Shown: one piece after another, positions 8,700-17,405 of the stretch | Layout of the letters: the number at the start of each line of letters is the position of its first letter | Numbering within the stretch: the stretch's first letter is position 1 | DNA from: Coriobacteriia bacterium | GTDB taxonomy: Bacteria > Actinomycetota > Coriobacteriia > Anaerosomatales > PALSA-660 | Length of the DNA: 39,958 nt | Direction: 5' to 3' | Assembly (NCBI GenBank): GCA_025361885.1 | Contig: JANYJF010000049.1 | Coordinates: forward strand, 1-39,958 | Translations under genes and position numbers: made by a program | Notes under the pieces: generated by a model | What the model saw: the letters and a program-made list of their open reading frames with translations, nothing else | Databases searched by the model: none | What the model was told of the DNA's origin: nothing

Positions 8700-8767
8700 G
8701 TGCTTCCAACCTCCAGGTGACGCGTCTTCATGCGACTCGGAATCGCCTGCACCGGACGCGCTTAGGG

Positions 8768-9310
8768 TCAGTCCGCGTAGACCGACGGCTTCAGGATGCC
8801 GATATAGGGCAGGTTGCGGTACTTCTCCGCGTAGTCGAGACCGTAACCCACGACGAACTCGTCGGGGATGAGAAACCCTGTGTACTTACACGAGATAGGT
8901 ACCCGCTGCTTGCCTTCCTTGTTCAGCAGCGTGATCACCTCGAGTGTCTTGGGCTTGCGAGACGCCAGGTTCTTGAGCAGGTACTTGAGCGTCAGACCGG
9001 TGTCGAGGATATCCTCGACGACGATGACGTTGCGCCCCTCGATCATCTCATCGAGGTCTTTCAGGATCCTTACCACGCCAGATGACTTCGTCGACGATCC
9101 ATAGCTGGACACCGCCATGAAGTCGAGCTCGACAGGCGTCGTGATCTCTCGCGCGAGATCGGCGATGAACAGTGCGGCACCGCGAAGCACGGCCACCAGC
9201 AGCACGGTCTCGCCGGCATAGTCGCGGCTGATGTCGGCGCCGAGCTCAGCGACACGTGCCCGGAGCGTCTCCTCCGTGAGAATGATCTCTTTGATGTCGG
9301 GATGCGTCAT
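8768..9310 (-). CDS. hpt: hypoxanthine phosphoribosyltransferase
   Basis: Purine salvage enzyme making IMP and GMP from hypoxanthine or guanine and PRPP. 180 residues, normal length. The PRPP-binding loop [18 protein letters not shown] is intact, and the flexible-loop region ([16 protein letters not shown]) and the base-binding [21 protein letters not shown] follow the family pattern. Its ATG directly follows the tilS TAG with no gap, so the two are translationally coupled. Confidence 0.97.
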   Translation of the reverse strand: MTHPDIKEIILTEETLRARVAELGADISRDYAGETVLLVAVLRGAALFIADLAREITTPVELDFMAVSSYGSSTKSSGVVRILKDLDEMIEGRNVIVVEDILDTGLTLKYLLKNLASRKPKTLEVITLLNKEGKQRVPISCKYTGFLIPDEFVVGYGLDYAEKYRNLPYIGILKPSVYAD

Positions 9311-10720
9311 CTAGTCGGCCCCTTCGCTCGCGTCCCTCGTCCATGTCAGCCGGACTGCCCGGCGCGTGCTCTCGCCTATGCGATAGTCGTGCGCCATCCG
9401 CACCCCGGCCAGCCATACGATCGCGGGGCCGTCACGAACGACGGGCGTCGCGGCCCTGAGCCTGCGCGGGACCTTCTCATCCACCAGCAGGTCCGAGAGC
9501 TTCTTGGTCCCGTCCAGCCCGAGCGGCCGGAACCTGTCCCCCTCGCGGGGCGAATCGACGGTGAGCGTACCGGTCAATCGGTCCGCGTCGATCACCACGC
9601 TGTCGGGGCCGGCGTCCCCGGTGTCGGGTGCGGTCATCTCGGCGGTGATACAGCCCGCGCCGCCGAGTCGTGCCGCTCCCGGCACTTCGAGCAAGGACGG
9701 TACCAATCCCCGGGACCCGGGACTCCCGCGGGAAACGACAAGTCTACCGTATTCGGAGAAGGCCCGCAGTCCGAACGGAAGGTCACGGGCGAAGGGCTCT
9801 TCGGTCAGGCCGTCGACGAGCGCATCGACATGCGAGGACTCGAGCCTGGAAGCGTCCGCGAACGCGTCGAGCAGCGCCGAGCGCACCGTTCGACGGGCCA
9901 TCGCGCGAGACAGCGTTCCCATCAATCTGCGGTCGAATGCGACCGCGTCGGCCGAACTCTCGCTGAAGTCGCGTGCGAACGCGGACGCCATGCCGGCCAG
10001 AAGCGCGTCGTCGTCCGCCAGGACCTCGAGGTTGCGCGCCAGCGACGCGTCCAGCGACGGGTTCATCTCGCGAAGGCGCGGCAACACGTCGTGACGGATG
10101 CGCGCGCGCGTCCGCGTGGTGTCGAGGTTGCTGGCGTCCTCGCACCATTGCTGACCAAGCGACGTCAGGTACGACAGGATGTCGCTCCGGCTCGCGTCGA
10201 TCAGTGGGCGCACGACACGACCACGCACGGGCTTCACGCCGGTCATGCCGGCCATGCCCGCTCCTTGCACGACGCGCATGAGGAACGTCTCGACGCGATC
10301 GTCGCGCGTGTGGGCCGTGACGATGCGGCCGCAGCCGGGCGCGACTCCCACGCGAGAGCACAGCGCGTCGAGCTCCTCTTCAGCGAAACGGTAGCGAACG
10401 CGACGCCCGGCGTCCTCGAGGTTGAGCATCTCCTCTTGCGCATACGCGGACACGTCGTAGCGCACCACTCGGCAGTCGACGCCCAGATCCGCGCAGAGCG
10501 CCTCGACGAATGCGGCGTCCGCGTCGGATGCTTTGCCCCGCAGCATATGGTCGACGTGCAGGACTGAGAGCGACCGTTCACCGAGCTCTCCCGCGGCCAG
10601 TAGCCGCAGCAGCGCGGTGGAATCGGCGCCCCCCGAGACGAGCGCGAGCACGGGAAGGCCGTCCGCGAACATCCCATGACGGGCGACGGCGGCGCGTGCG
10701 ATGTCAGGAAGGGTGGACAT
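9311..10720 (-). CDS. tilS: tRNA(Ile)-lysidine synthase
   Basis: Modifies the wobble cytidine of the AUA-reading tRNA-Ile to lysidine using ATP and lysine. 469 residues. The N-type ATP pyrophosphatase loop SGGADSTALLRLL lies at about residue 30. VLHVDHMLRG and GRIVTAHTRDDRVETFLMRV are further family motifs, and RPLIDASRSDILSYL and WCEDASN complete the catalytic domain. A C-terminal TilS substrate-binding domain (EGDRFRPLGLDGTKKLSDLLVDEKVPR) is present. No purine-rich ribosome site precedes the start. A TACCCT box ends 7 bases upstream, which suggests a leaderless transcript. First gene of tilS-hpt-ftsH. Confidence 0.96.
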   Translation of the reverse strand: MSTLPDIARAAVARHGMFADGLPVLALVSGGADSTALLRLLAAGELGERSLSVLHVDHMLRGKASDADAAFVEALCADLGVDCRVVRYDVSAYAQEEMLNLEDAGRRVRYRFAEEELDALCSRVGVAPGCGRIVTAHTRDDRVETFLMRVVQGAGMAGMTGVKPVRGRVVRPLIDASRSDILSYLTSLGQQWCEDASNLDTTRTRARIRHDVLPRLREMNPSLDASLARNLEVLADDDALLAGMASAFARDFSESSADAVAFDRRLMGTLSRAMARRTVRSALLDAFADASRLESSHVDALVDGLTEEPFARDLPFGLRAFSEYGRLVVSRGSPGSRGLVPSLLEVPGAARLGGAGCITAEMTAPDTGDAGPDSVVIDADRLTGTLTVDSPREGDRFRPLGLDGTKKLSDLLVDEKVPRRLRAATPVVRDGPAIVWLAGVRMAHDYRIGESTRRAVRLTWTRDASEGAD

Positions 10721-10727
10721 GCATGGA

Positions 10728-10733
10728 AGGGTA
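10728..10733 (-). promoter_or_regulatory. candidate -10 box for a leaderless tilS transcript
   Basis: On the minus strand TACCCT is followed by only 7 bases before the tilS ATG, which would place the transcription start at or next to the start codon. The absence of a Shine-Dalgarno sequence agrees. No convincing -35 box is seen. Confidence 0.3.
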
Positions 10734-10878
10734 CCCGCGCCGGGGCGGGGTGGCTAGCGCCCGGCGCGAGGATGGGGCTTGCGCGAACTATCCTGGTACA
10801 GGCGAAGAGGAGTACAGGTCGCAGCCCGACGCGAAGGCGCCCAAGTGGGTCATCCGCTGCCAGGTGGGCAAGAAGGGC

Positions 10879-11634
10879 CTAGCTGGCGCCGGCGGGCGTC
10901 ACCATCTGCTCGACTTGCGCGAGGACCGAGTCGGCCAACACAGCGAGCAGCGCCGCGGCCACGGCTCCCTGGAACACGTAGCCCAAGTTCTGGGTGTTGA
11001 TTCCCGCGAAGATCGGGTCCCCGAGTCCGCCAGCACCGACGACCGCGGCGACCGTGGCCGTCCCGATGTTGACGATGACGCTCGTCCGTACGCCCGCCAT
11101 GATCACACGAGCCGCCAGCGGCATCTCCACGGTGAACAGGATGCGCCACTTCCCCATCCCCATGCCGCGGGCGGAGTCGAGCACCGCCGGCGGCACCGCG
11201 TCGAGTCCCGCCACCGTGTTGCTCACGACCGGGAACAGTCCGTAGAGCGACAGCGCGACGACCGCGGTGCGGATGCTGAACCCCAGGATCGGCATCATCA
11301 GAGCCAGGACGGCGACCGGCGGGAACGTCTGGCCGAAGTCGACGCCTGCGGCCACGAGCTCACGGAAGTCGCGCCCGCTGGTGCGGGTGACCCATACGCC
11401 CAGGGGGATCCCGATGGTGATGGTGATCGCGCTGGAGATGCCGACGATCGCCAGGTGGCGCAGGACGAGGTCCGCCATGGTCGCGGACGGGAACACGGGG
11501 CCCGTCGTGGTCGGGAACAGGCGCGTGAGCGCGGCGACCCACCAGCCCTGCTGGGACACGACGACGCCGTACGCGATCGCGGCGAGGGCCACGATCGCGG
11601 GTCCGCGCCACCTGCGAAGTCCGCTCGCGCTCAC
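10879..11634 (-). CDS. osmoprotectant ABC transporter permease (OpuCB/OpuCD type)
   Basis: 251 residues, polytopic. The permease coupling loop DSARGMGMGKWRILFTVEMPLA and the conserved VGAGGLGDPIFAGINTQN are typical of the glycine betaine/carnitine/choline permeases of the OpuC/ProW family. About six membrane helices can be drawn. The GTG start (11634) overlaps the ATPase stop by 4 bases (GTGA), so it is the fourth and last gene of the transporter operon. No convincing terminator follows it. Substrate (betaine, choline, carnitine or another compatible solute) is inferred from family only. Confidence 0.9.
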   Translation of the reverse strand: MSASGLRRWRGPAIVALAAIAYGVVVSQQGWWVAALTRLFPTTTGPVFPSATMADLVLRHLAIVGISSAITITIGIPLGVWVTRTSGRDFRELVAAGVDFGQTFPPVAVLALMMPILGFSIRTAVVALSLYGLFPVVSNTVAGLDAVPPAVLDSARGMGMGKWRILFTVEMPLAARVIMAGVRTSVIVNIGTATVAAVVGAGGLGDPIFAGINTQNLGYVFQGAVAAALLAVLADSVLAQVEQMVTPAGAS

Positions 11635-12800
11635 TCGGGAACGCTGCCCTCGTCGGACGCCGCGCCCTCGCGGGCGTCGTGCGCGGCCGCCATGCGCTCG
11701 TCACTGTCGGACATCGCGGCCTCGACGGCGGAGAACGCCACATCGCCGAGCAGATGGCCGGTCAGATCCGTCACGGCGATGGACCGGTAGCCATGTCCGA
11801 GCATGCGGGACAGCGCCTCCTTGAGGCTCGTGTCCGGCCGCACGGCGTCATCGCGCCAGTCCACGAGCGTCACCGCGTCCTCGGCGGTCGTGCCGATCTC
11901 CACGGCATGGCAGTCGAACCAGCCCTCCAGACGCCCATCGGCGTCGGTCAGGTAGACGAAGCGGGTGTCGGCACATGCCGCGCGTGTGGAAAGCTCCTGC
12001 GGCGACCGTCCGCCGGACAGTGACGGCACGGCTGTCCGCATCGCTTCGGACACGCGGACGCGCCCGAGCCGCTTGAGTGCCCGGTCCGCGCCCATGAAGT
12101 CGTGCACGAACTTGTTCGCGGGGTGGTCGAGGATCTCCTCGGGCGTCGCGTACTGCTGCAGGCGGCCGTCGCGCATGAGCGCGATGTGGTCGGCCAGCCG
12201 GATCGCCTCGTCGACGTCGTGCGTCACGAAGATGACGGTCTTGCGAAGCGAGCGCTGGATCCGTGCGAACTCCGTCTGCAGGCGCTCCCGGTTGAGCGGG
12301 TCGACCGCTCCGAACGGCTCGTCCATGAGCAGGACCGGCGGGTCTGCCGCCAGCGCACGCGCCACTCCCACGCGCTGCCCCTCGCCACCGGAGAGCTGCC
12401 TTGGATACTTGCCGGCGTACTCCTCCGGCGGAAGCCCCACGAGCGTCAGCAGCTCCTCGACCCGCTCCTCCATGCGCTTCCGGTCCCACTTGAGCAGCTT
12501 CGGCACCGTCATGATGTTCTCCGCGACACTCAGGTGCGGGAACAGTCCCACGGACTGGATGGCGTAGCCCAGTCCGCGCCGCAGCTCCTCGGGCGTCACG
12601 GACATGACGTCCCGATCGCCAACGAAGATGTGACCGCTGGTGGGTTCGATGAGCCGGTTGATCATGCGAAGCGTCGTCGTCTTGCCGCAGCCCGAAGGCC
12701 CGATCAGGACGCAGACCTCGCCCTCCGGGACCTCGAAGGTGAGCCCGTCGACCGCCACGGCATCGCCGTAGCGCTTCGTGACCTGCTCGAGTCGGATCAC
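11631..12800 (-). CDS. osmoprotectant ABC transporter ATP-binding protein with CBS domains
   Basis: 389 residues. Walker A GPSGCGKTTT, Q-loop (YAIQSVGLFPH), signature LSGGEGQRVGVARAL, Walker B VLLMDEPFGAVD and switch His (VTHDVDEA) are all present. The region beyond about residue 250 is a CBS pair (for example GHGYRSIAVTDLTGHLLGDV), as in OpuCA/OpuAA, where CBS domains sense ionic strength or a nucleotide such as c-di-AMP. The signature reads LSGGEGQ rather than the usual LSGGQQQ. The track's 705-residue ORF fuses this to a shadow of the upstream permease. The real start is the GTG at 12800 after GGGGAGG, overlapping the upstream stop by 4 bases. Confidence 0.93.
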   Translation of the reverse strand: MIRLEQVTKRYGDAVAVDGLTFEVPEGEVCVLIGPSGCGKTTTLRMINRLIEPTSGHIFVGDRDVMSVTPEELRRGLGYAIQSVGLFPHLSVAENIMTVPKLLKWDRKRMEERVEELLTLVGLPPEEYAGKYPRQLSGGEGQRVGVARALAADPPVLLMDEPFGAVDPLNRERLQTEFARIQRSLRKTVIFVTHDVDEAIRLADHIALMRDGRLQQYATPEEILDHPANKFVHDFMGADRALKRLGRVRVSEAMRTAVPSLSGGRSPQELSTRAACADTRFVYLTDADGRLEGWFDCHAVEIGTTAEDAVTLVDWRDDAVRPDTSLKEALSRMLGHGYRSIAVTDLTGHLLGDVAFSAVEAAMSDSDERMAAAHDAREGAASDEGSVPE

Positions 12801-13972
12801 GTGGTTCCTCCCCTGATGCCCGGCGAGACGGCGCGAGCGGCCAGCGCCCGTAGTCCGGTGTCGGCAAGAAGTGCCAAGACGACGATCGGGACGGCGCCCA
12901 GCAGCACGAGGTCGTCGGCCACCTGTCCTATTCCGAGGAACACGAACACCCCGAGACCGCCGGCGCCGACGAACGCAGTGATCGCCGCGATGCCGATGAC
13001 GAGCACGGCGGCGGCGCGAACGCCCTCGATCGCCAACGGCAGCGCGAGCGGCGCTTCCACCCTGAGTAACAGCTGCGCGCTGCTCATGCCCATTCCGCGC
13101 CCGGCGTCCACTACCGCCGGGTCGACCTCGGACAGCCCGATGTACGTGTTGCGCACGATCGGCAGAAGCGAGTAGAGCGTCAGAGCGATGATCGCAGGCA
13201 GGGAGCCGATACCGGGCAGACCCGCGGCCGCGAGAGGGATGACGAGGAGCCCGAGCAGCGCCACCGACGGGACCGTCTGGATGACTCCGACCACGCCCAG
13301 CGTCACATCCCGTACGCCCCGCCACCGTGTCGAGGCGACCGCCAGCGGGATGCCGAGAAGGAGGCCGAACGCCAGCCCCGCGCCCGCGAGCGTCAGGTGT
13401 TGCCCGACGTAGAGCCAGAAGAAGGACGCCTGCGACTGGTACTCGCGCACGATCGAGAGCTGGCCCATGCCGCCGAACAGCGCCGCGCACGCGACGGCCA
13501 CGAGGGCCGCGACGGTGGTGGCGCGGCGCGGCCAGCAGCGCTCGAGCTGCGAGTCGGCCGCGAACTCGACGACCGCGGCGCCCACGAGTGCGAGCCAGGC
13601 GCCCGCCCCGATCGACACTCGCGCTAATTCCGTCGCGCCGGCCAGCAGCCGGACGGCGGCTTGCCCGACAGACCACGCCGCGGAGCCGAACATGCCTGCT
13701 GCAGCGAGCTTGAGAGCGAGCGGCTGGCGGCGCGTCAGCGCCGGCCACAGGTACGGAGCGGCGGCGGCCGCGAGTGCCGCCGCGGCGAACACCAGCAGCA
13801 TGAGACCCGCGGGCCCGGCGTCCATGATCGATCGCGGCGCTCCTGCCACGATCCGGTTCGCGCGGAACACCACGAACGGCAGCACGGCAACGCCGACGAG
13901 GGCCGTGACGGCCCCCGTCGCGGCGACCCTGTCGATACGGCCGCGCGGCCGCACCTCAGTCACCATCGCCAT
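12797..13972 (-). CDS. osmoprotectant ABC transporter permease with an extra N-terminal membrane domain
   Basis: 391 residues, much longer than the usual 210-250 for this permease type. The C-terminal 200 residues form a normal OpuC-type permease: FGLLLGIPLAVAS, VIQTVPSVALLGLL, the coupling loop VDAGRGMGMSSAQLLLRVEAPLALP, and FVGAGGLGVFVFLGI. The first about 180 residues contain roughly five more hydrophobic segments that do not belong to the permease fold. It lies between the binding-protein gene (21 bases) and the ATPase gene (4-base overlap). With the 10879-11634 permease it probably makes a heterodimer. The role of the added segment is not known to me. Confidence 0.88.
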   Translation of the reverse strand: MAMVTEVRPRGRIDRVAATGAVTALVGVAVLPFVVFRANRIVAGAPRSIMDAGPAGLMLLVFAAAALAAAAAPYLWPALTRRQPLALKLAAAGMFGSAAWSVGQAAVRLLAGATELARVSIGAGAWLALVGAAVVEFAADSQLERCWPRRATTVAALVAVACAALFGGMGQLSIVREYQSQASFFWLYVGQHLTLAGAGLAFGLLLGIPLAVASTRWRGVRDVTLGVVGVIQTVPSVALLGLLVIPLAAAGLPGIGSLPAIIALTLYSLLPIVRNTYIGLSEVDPAVVDAGRGMGMSSAQLLLRVEAPLALPLAIEGVRAAAVLVIGIAAITAFVGAGGLGVFVFLGIGQVADDLVLLGAVPIVVLALLADTGLRALAARAVSPGIRGGTT

Positions 13973-13993
13973 ATCGAGCTTCTTCGCGGAGCA

Positions 13994-14965
13994 CTACTTG
14001 AGCAGTCCCTGTGCCTTCAGCCAGTCGCCGGCGACCGTCTTCGCATCCTTGCCGCCCACGGCAACGTCACCGTTGAGCGTCTGCAGCGTCTTGAGGTCGA
14101 GCTTCGCGAAGACCGGATCGAGGATCGTCGCCAGCTCGGGATACTTGTCGAAGATCGCCTTGCGAACGGTCGGCGCCGGCTGATACACGGGCTGCGCGGC
14201 CTTCGGGTCCTCGAGAACGACGAGCTTGAGCGCCGAGATCGTGCCATCGGTGCCGTACGCCATCGCGGCGTTGGCACCGTCCGTGCCCTGCGAGGCCGCC
14301 TTCTCGGTCACGGCCGTATCGCCGGTGGCGAGTGCGACCGTCTGACCTGAGGCGAGCTTGAACCCGTACGCCCTCTCGAACGCGGGCATAGCCGCCGGGC
14401 TGGTGAAGAACTCCTGCGACCCGACGATCTTCACGGTGCCGCCCTTGTTGATGTACGCGGCCCAGTCGGCCATCGTCTTGATGTTGTTGGCATCCGCGAA
14501 CGCCTTGGGCAATGACACCGCCCACGTGTTGTTGGCGGGAGCAGCCGCCAGCCAAACGACGCCGTTCGCGGCGTCAAGCGCCTTGGCCGCCTTGTACGTC
14601 TTGTCCGCACTCGAGAGCACGCTCGGGTCGCCGCCGGCCTCCTTGTTGAACACGAGGACGGCGTTCGCCGTGTACTCGGGGTAGATGTCGATCTGACCGG
14701 AGAGCAACGCCTTGCGGACCACGTCGGTGGCGCCGGTGCGCGTCTTGTCGGTGACCGTGAAGCCGTTCTTCTCAAGCACCTGGATGATGACCTGACCCAG
14801 GATCGAGCCCTCGGTGTCTATCTTGCTGCCGACCACTATCGTGCCCTTGGTCGTGGCAGGCGTCGTGGCCGAACCTGTCCCGGTCCCGCTCTTGCACGCC
14901 ACGAGGGCCATTACCAGGGCAACGGCCGCGAACACCGCAGCTGCGCCCTTCCAATTCTTGCGCAT
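13994..14965 (-). CDS. osmoprotectant ABC transporter substrate-binding lipoprotein (OpuCC/OsmF type)
   Basis: 323 residues. A signal peptide with a lipobox (LVAC, Cys about residue 24) anchors it outside the membrane. The mature part begins KGTIVVGSKIDTEGSILGQV and contains LLSGQIDIYPEYTANA, GTDGANAAMAYGTDG and the C-terminal WLKAQGLLK, matching the quaternary-ammonium-compound binding family. The ORF track begins 65 codons too early. The ATG at 14965 follows AAGGAGG at the correct distance. It is the first gene of a four-gene operon in the order binding protein, permease, ATPase, permease. Confidence 0.93.
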   Translation of the reverse strand: MRKNWKGAAAVFAAVALVMALVACKSGTGTGSATTPATTKGTIVVGSKIDTEGSILGQVIIQVLEKNGFTVTDKTRTGATDVVRKALLSGQIDIYPEYTANAVLVFNKEAGGDPSVLSSADKTYKAAKALDAANGVVWLAAAPANNTWAVSLPKAFADANNIKTMADWAAYINKGGTVKIVGSQEFFTSPAAMPAFERAYGFKLASGQTVALATGDTAVTEKAASQGTDGANAAMAYGTDGTISALKLVVLEDPKAAQPVYQPAPTVRKAIFDKYPELATILDPVFAKLDLKTLQTLNGDVAVGGKDAKTVAGDWLKAQGLLK

Positions 14966-15106
14966 GGGGCTACCTCCTTGTCCGGACGGCCGCTCGGTGT
15001 CCCCCGGCCGCCGTCTGTCCACCATGCTTCGTGTGTTCCCAAAAGCGGCCGTCCTCCCTACGGAGCAGGGCCCACAGCGGTGGCGGAGCCCCCGGCGACG
15101 GTAAGA

Positions 15107-15136
15107 TTGGCGGCACGCGGCCGCGAACCGTATGCT
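15107..15136 (+). promoter_or_regulatory. candidate promoter of the zinc-ribbon/Tim44 cluster
   Basis: TTGGCG (15107-15112), an 18-base spacer and TATGCT (15131-15136) lie about 66 bases before the GTG of the first plus-strand gene. The flanking 14966-15201 region is otherwise non-coding and must also hold the divergent promoter for the osmoprotectant operon, which I could not place. Confidence 0.4.
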
Positions 15137-15201
15137 GGACGCCCCGCTGGGCACAGCCACCGACCGCAGCCCTTTCCGGTTCCATCGACACAGGAGCGTG
15201 T

Positions 15202-15945
15202 GTGGACTGCATCGGATCGTTCACCTTCTTCCTGGCACTGATCGCGTGGTTCGCCATTTCAGCGTGGCTGCGCTCAAACTCAGCGTGGCTGCGTTCAAAG
15301 GGCTTTCCCATCGCCGGGGCGGCCGACTGGAGATCGACGGACCCACCAGTCAATACGATCCACAACGCGACTCGGGCTGCCGAGCACCCCAAGCTCGATG
15401 GCTTCGCGAGTATCAGGCAGAGCGACCCTCAGTTCGATACCGAGGCCTTCTACGACCATGTGCGCGAGATGTTCCTCGCGATCCACGCGGCAGCCGCTGC
15501 TCGTGACCTGCGTCCCGTCGGGAGCTTCATCGAGGCGAACCTGCTGGCGCAGATCGGCGCGCACATGCGAGGAGAGACCGATGCGGCCCAGATCCTGCAG
15601 CCGGGCGAGCTCGAGCCGCTGCGGATCGCAGCCATGTCGGTCGACAGGCGGGACGGCTACGATGTGGTGTACGTCCTCATCCAGGTCAAAGGACCCTCGG
15701 ACGCCGCCGACGACATCGTCGAGAACCCTGACGCCGATACACCGGAGCCGGTCGTGAGGTTCCGGGAATACTGGACTTTGGTACGTGCGGTCGGCGCGGT
15801 CAGCCGCGCCGGTCGGTCCATCCACAAGTGCCCGAACTGCGGCGGCCCCATCGACACCGATGACCGCTCCACCTGCTCGTATTGCGGCGTGAGGATGGCC
15901 GACCCGGCATACGACTGGGTCGTGCGCAAGATCGCCGCGGACTGA
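15202..15945 (+). CDS. Tim44-like membrane protein with C-terminal zinc ribbon
   Basis: 247 residues. The start is a GTG at 15202 with AGGAG five bases upstream. An N-terminal membrane helix (FTFFLALIAWFAISAWL) comes first, followed by a short duplicated SAWLRS segment. The central domain (DPQFDTEAFYDHVREMFLAI ... AARDLRPVGSFIEANLLAQI) has the Tim44/NTF2-like pattern. A zinc ribbon (CPNCG ... CSYCG) lies at about residues 211-230, followed by a conserved MADPAYDWVVRKI tail. It is a shorter paralogue of 18553-19488, whose tail reads MNDPTLDWVLMRI. The two share the order membrane helix, Tim44-like domain, zinc ribbon, tail. In this family a binding or scaffold role is expected; no catalytic site is visible. 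Confidence 0.75.
   Translation: MDCIGSFTFFLALIAWFAISAWLRSNSAWLRSKGFPIAGAADWRSTDPPVNTIHNATRAAEHPKLDGFASIRQSDPQFDTEAFYDHVREMFLAIHAAAAARDLRPVGSFIEANLLAQIGAHMRGETDAAQILQPGELEPLRIAAMSVDRRDGYDVVYVLIQVKGPSDAADDIVENPDADTPEPVVRFREYWTLVRAVGAVSRAGRSIHKCPNCGGPIDTDDRSTCSYCGVRMADPAYDWVVRKIAAD
15259..15300 (+). repeat. 21-base in-frame tandem duplication
   Basis: TCAGCGTGGCTGCG(C/T)TCAAA(C/G) occurs twice in a row (15259-15279 and 15280-15300), differing at two positions. It duplicates seven codons (SAWLRSN/SAWLRSK) just after the membrane helix of the Tim44-like protein. It looks recent. Confidence 0.85.
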
Positions 15946-15975
15946 CGTCGCATCATGATCAGGGGGCGAACGAAC

Positions 15976-17250
15976 ATGGATGTCGCTGGACCGAAAGCAC
16001 TCTCGACCACCACTGCGAAGAAACGCGTCATCATCGCCGGCGGCGGCTATGCGGGCATGACGATAGCCGTGACGCTGGCGCACCGGATGCGTCCGGCTGA
16101 CGATATCGAGATCGTGCTGGTGGAGTCGCGCCCATACCAGCAGGCGCTCTCTGAGCTCGACCTCGTCGCCGCGGGCACGTCACGGCCGCAGTTCGCAGAG
16201 CTGTGGCATGCGGACATCTTCCGAGGACTGCCCATCACCTGCGTCTACGAACGGCTGGAGTGCGTGGAGCCGTCGACGCACTGCATCACCGTCGGGCCGC
16301 GCGGCGAGACGGGCGACGTGATCCCCTACTGGCGCCTCGTGGTGGCAACAGGCGCCATCGCCACGACGCCCCCCGTGCCCGGGCTCAAGGAGCACGCCGT
16401 CACCATGTGGTGCGTGCCGGACGCCCACGAGCTGCAACGTCGGATCGAGAAGCAGTTCAAGATCGCCGCGATGCTGCCCGACCGCGCCGACCGGGAGGCG
16501 GCGCTGAGCTTCACGGTCGTCGGCGGCGGGGCGACCGGTGTCGAGATCATCGGCACCGTCGCCTCGGAGCTGCCCCGGATGATCCGACGCGCCGGGCTCG
16601 ATCCCACCGAGATGAAGCTGCGCCTGGTCGAGGGCCGCTCCGACATCCTGTTCGATCTGCCTGAGACGCAGCGCCTGCGCGCCCGCCGCCGGCTGGCCAA
16701 GATGGGCGTCGAGGTCGTGCTGGGCGAGAAGCTCACCCGGGTCGAGGACGGCGTCGCGTACGTCGAGTCGGGCCGGGCCATCCCCTCGCCCGTTCTCGTG
16801 TGGTGCGGCGGTGCCCACGCGGACCCCGACGCCGTCCGATGGGGCATGTCCTTCGACAACTCCGGCCGCCTGGTGTGCGACTCGATGCTCAAGTCCACGG
16901 ACGCGGACGACATCTACGTCATCGGGGACGTGGCGGCGTTCAAGGACCCGAAGAACGGACGGGTTCTCCCGATGCTCGCCCAGTTCGCCATCCGCGAGGC
17001 CGAACAGGCGGCGGTCAGCATCCTGTCCGAGGCGCGGGGCGGGCAGCCGGAGCCCTTCGCGCCACACATGCATGGCGAGTTCGTCTCGGTCGGCCCGCAC
17101 TGGGGCGTCGGGTGGATGTTCAAGCTCAACGTGAGCGGTTGGTTCGCCATCTTCATGAAGCGGCTCACGTACGTGATGTACTGGCTGCAGGTCGGCAGCT
17201 TCCGGCTGGCGGCCCGGCGCACGCGACAGATGCTGAGGTTGCGCAGGTAG
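15976..17250 (+). CDS. NAD(P)H dehydrogenase type II (NDH-2) family flavoprotein
   Basis: 424 residues from the ATG at 15976, which has AGGGGG upstream; the track's ATG at 15955 is less well placed. An FAD-binding Rossmann motif (IIAGGGYAGMTIAV), an NAD(P)H-binding motif (FTVVGGGATGVEI) and the second FAD motif (IYVIGDVAAF) are in the NDH-2 order. The C-terminus has an amphipathic and hydrophobic stretch (SGWFAIFMKRLTYVMYWLQV) followed by a basic tail, as in peripheral membrane NDH-2 proteins. It would pass electrons from NADH to quinone without pumping protons. The first Rossmann motif is GGGYAG, as in many NDH-2 enzymes. It lies between the two Tim44-like genes, which is unexpected for a respiratory enzyme and may mean a redox-sensing role. 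Confidence 0.88.
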   Translation: MDVAGPKALSTTTAKKRVIIAGGGYAGMTIAVTLAHRMRPADDIEIVLVESRPYQQALSELDLVAAGTSRPQFAELWHADIFRGLPITCVYERLECVEPSTHCITVGPRGETGDVIPYWRLVVATGAIATTPPVPGLKEHAVTMWCVPDAHELQRRIEKQFKIAAMLPDRADREAALSFTVVGGGATGVEIIGTVASELPRMIRRAGLDPTEMKLRLVEGRSDILFDLPETQRLRARRRLAKMGVEVVLGEKLTRVEDGVAYVESGRAIPSPVLVWCGGAHADPDAVRWGMSFDNSGRLVCDSMLKSTDADDIYVIGDVAAFKDPKNGRVLPMLAQFAIREAEQAAVSILSEARGGQPEPFAPHMHGEFVSVGPHWGVGWMFKLNVSGWFAIFMKRLTYVMYWLQVGSFRLAARRTRQMLRLRR

Positions 17251-17284
17251 CTGTGCGCACGATGGACAAGGGGCTCGCCCGCAG

Positions 17285-17313
17285 TTGACCGGTCCCCGCG
17301 GAGCGCTGAATAT
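17285..17313 (+). promoter_or_regulatory. possible internal promoter before the SPFH gene
   Basis: TTGACC (17285-17290), 17 bases, GAATAT (17308-17313) lies in the 155-base gap between the flavoprotein and SPFH genes. A 7-bp inverted repeat (CCCCGCG ... CGCGGGG, 17294-17325) straddles it. The -35 is good and the -10 poor. Confidence 0.3.
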
Positions 17314-17405
17314 GTGAGCGCGGGGCACAGGGGAACATCACATGCGGCGCGAAGCCGACCGCGACTCCATAGCAGACCCTCATGAACTCTAGAAAGGCGA
17401 ACACC

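Noticed and set aside
10800-10878. Coding-looking plus-strand stretch reading EEEYRSQPDAKAPKWVIRCQV
   Set aside because: No start codon with a ribosome site, and the frame continues into the antisense of a transporter gene. Not enough to call a gene.
12801-13748. N-terminal extension of the ABC ATPase ORF (11631..13748)
   Set aside because: Overlaps the upstream permease in another frame and has no ribosome site. The GTG at 12800 behind GGGGAGG is the real start.
14966-15201. Possible c-di-AMP (ydaO) or other riboswitch upstream of the osmoprotectant operon
   Set aside because: The leader lacks the conserved core strings of the ydaO class and no convincing terminator or anti-terminator pair is visible.
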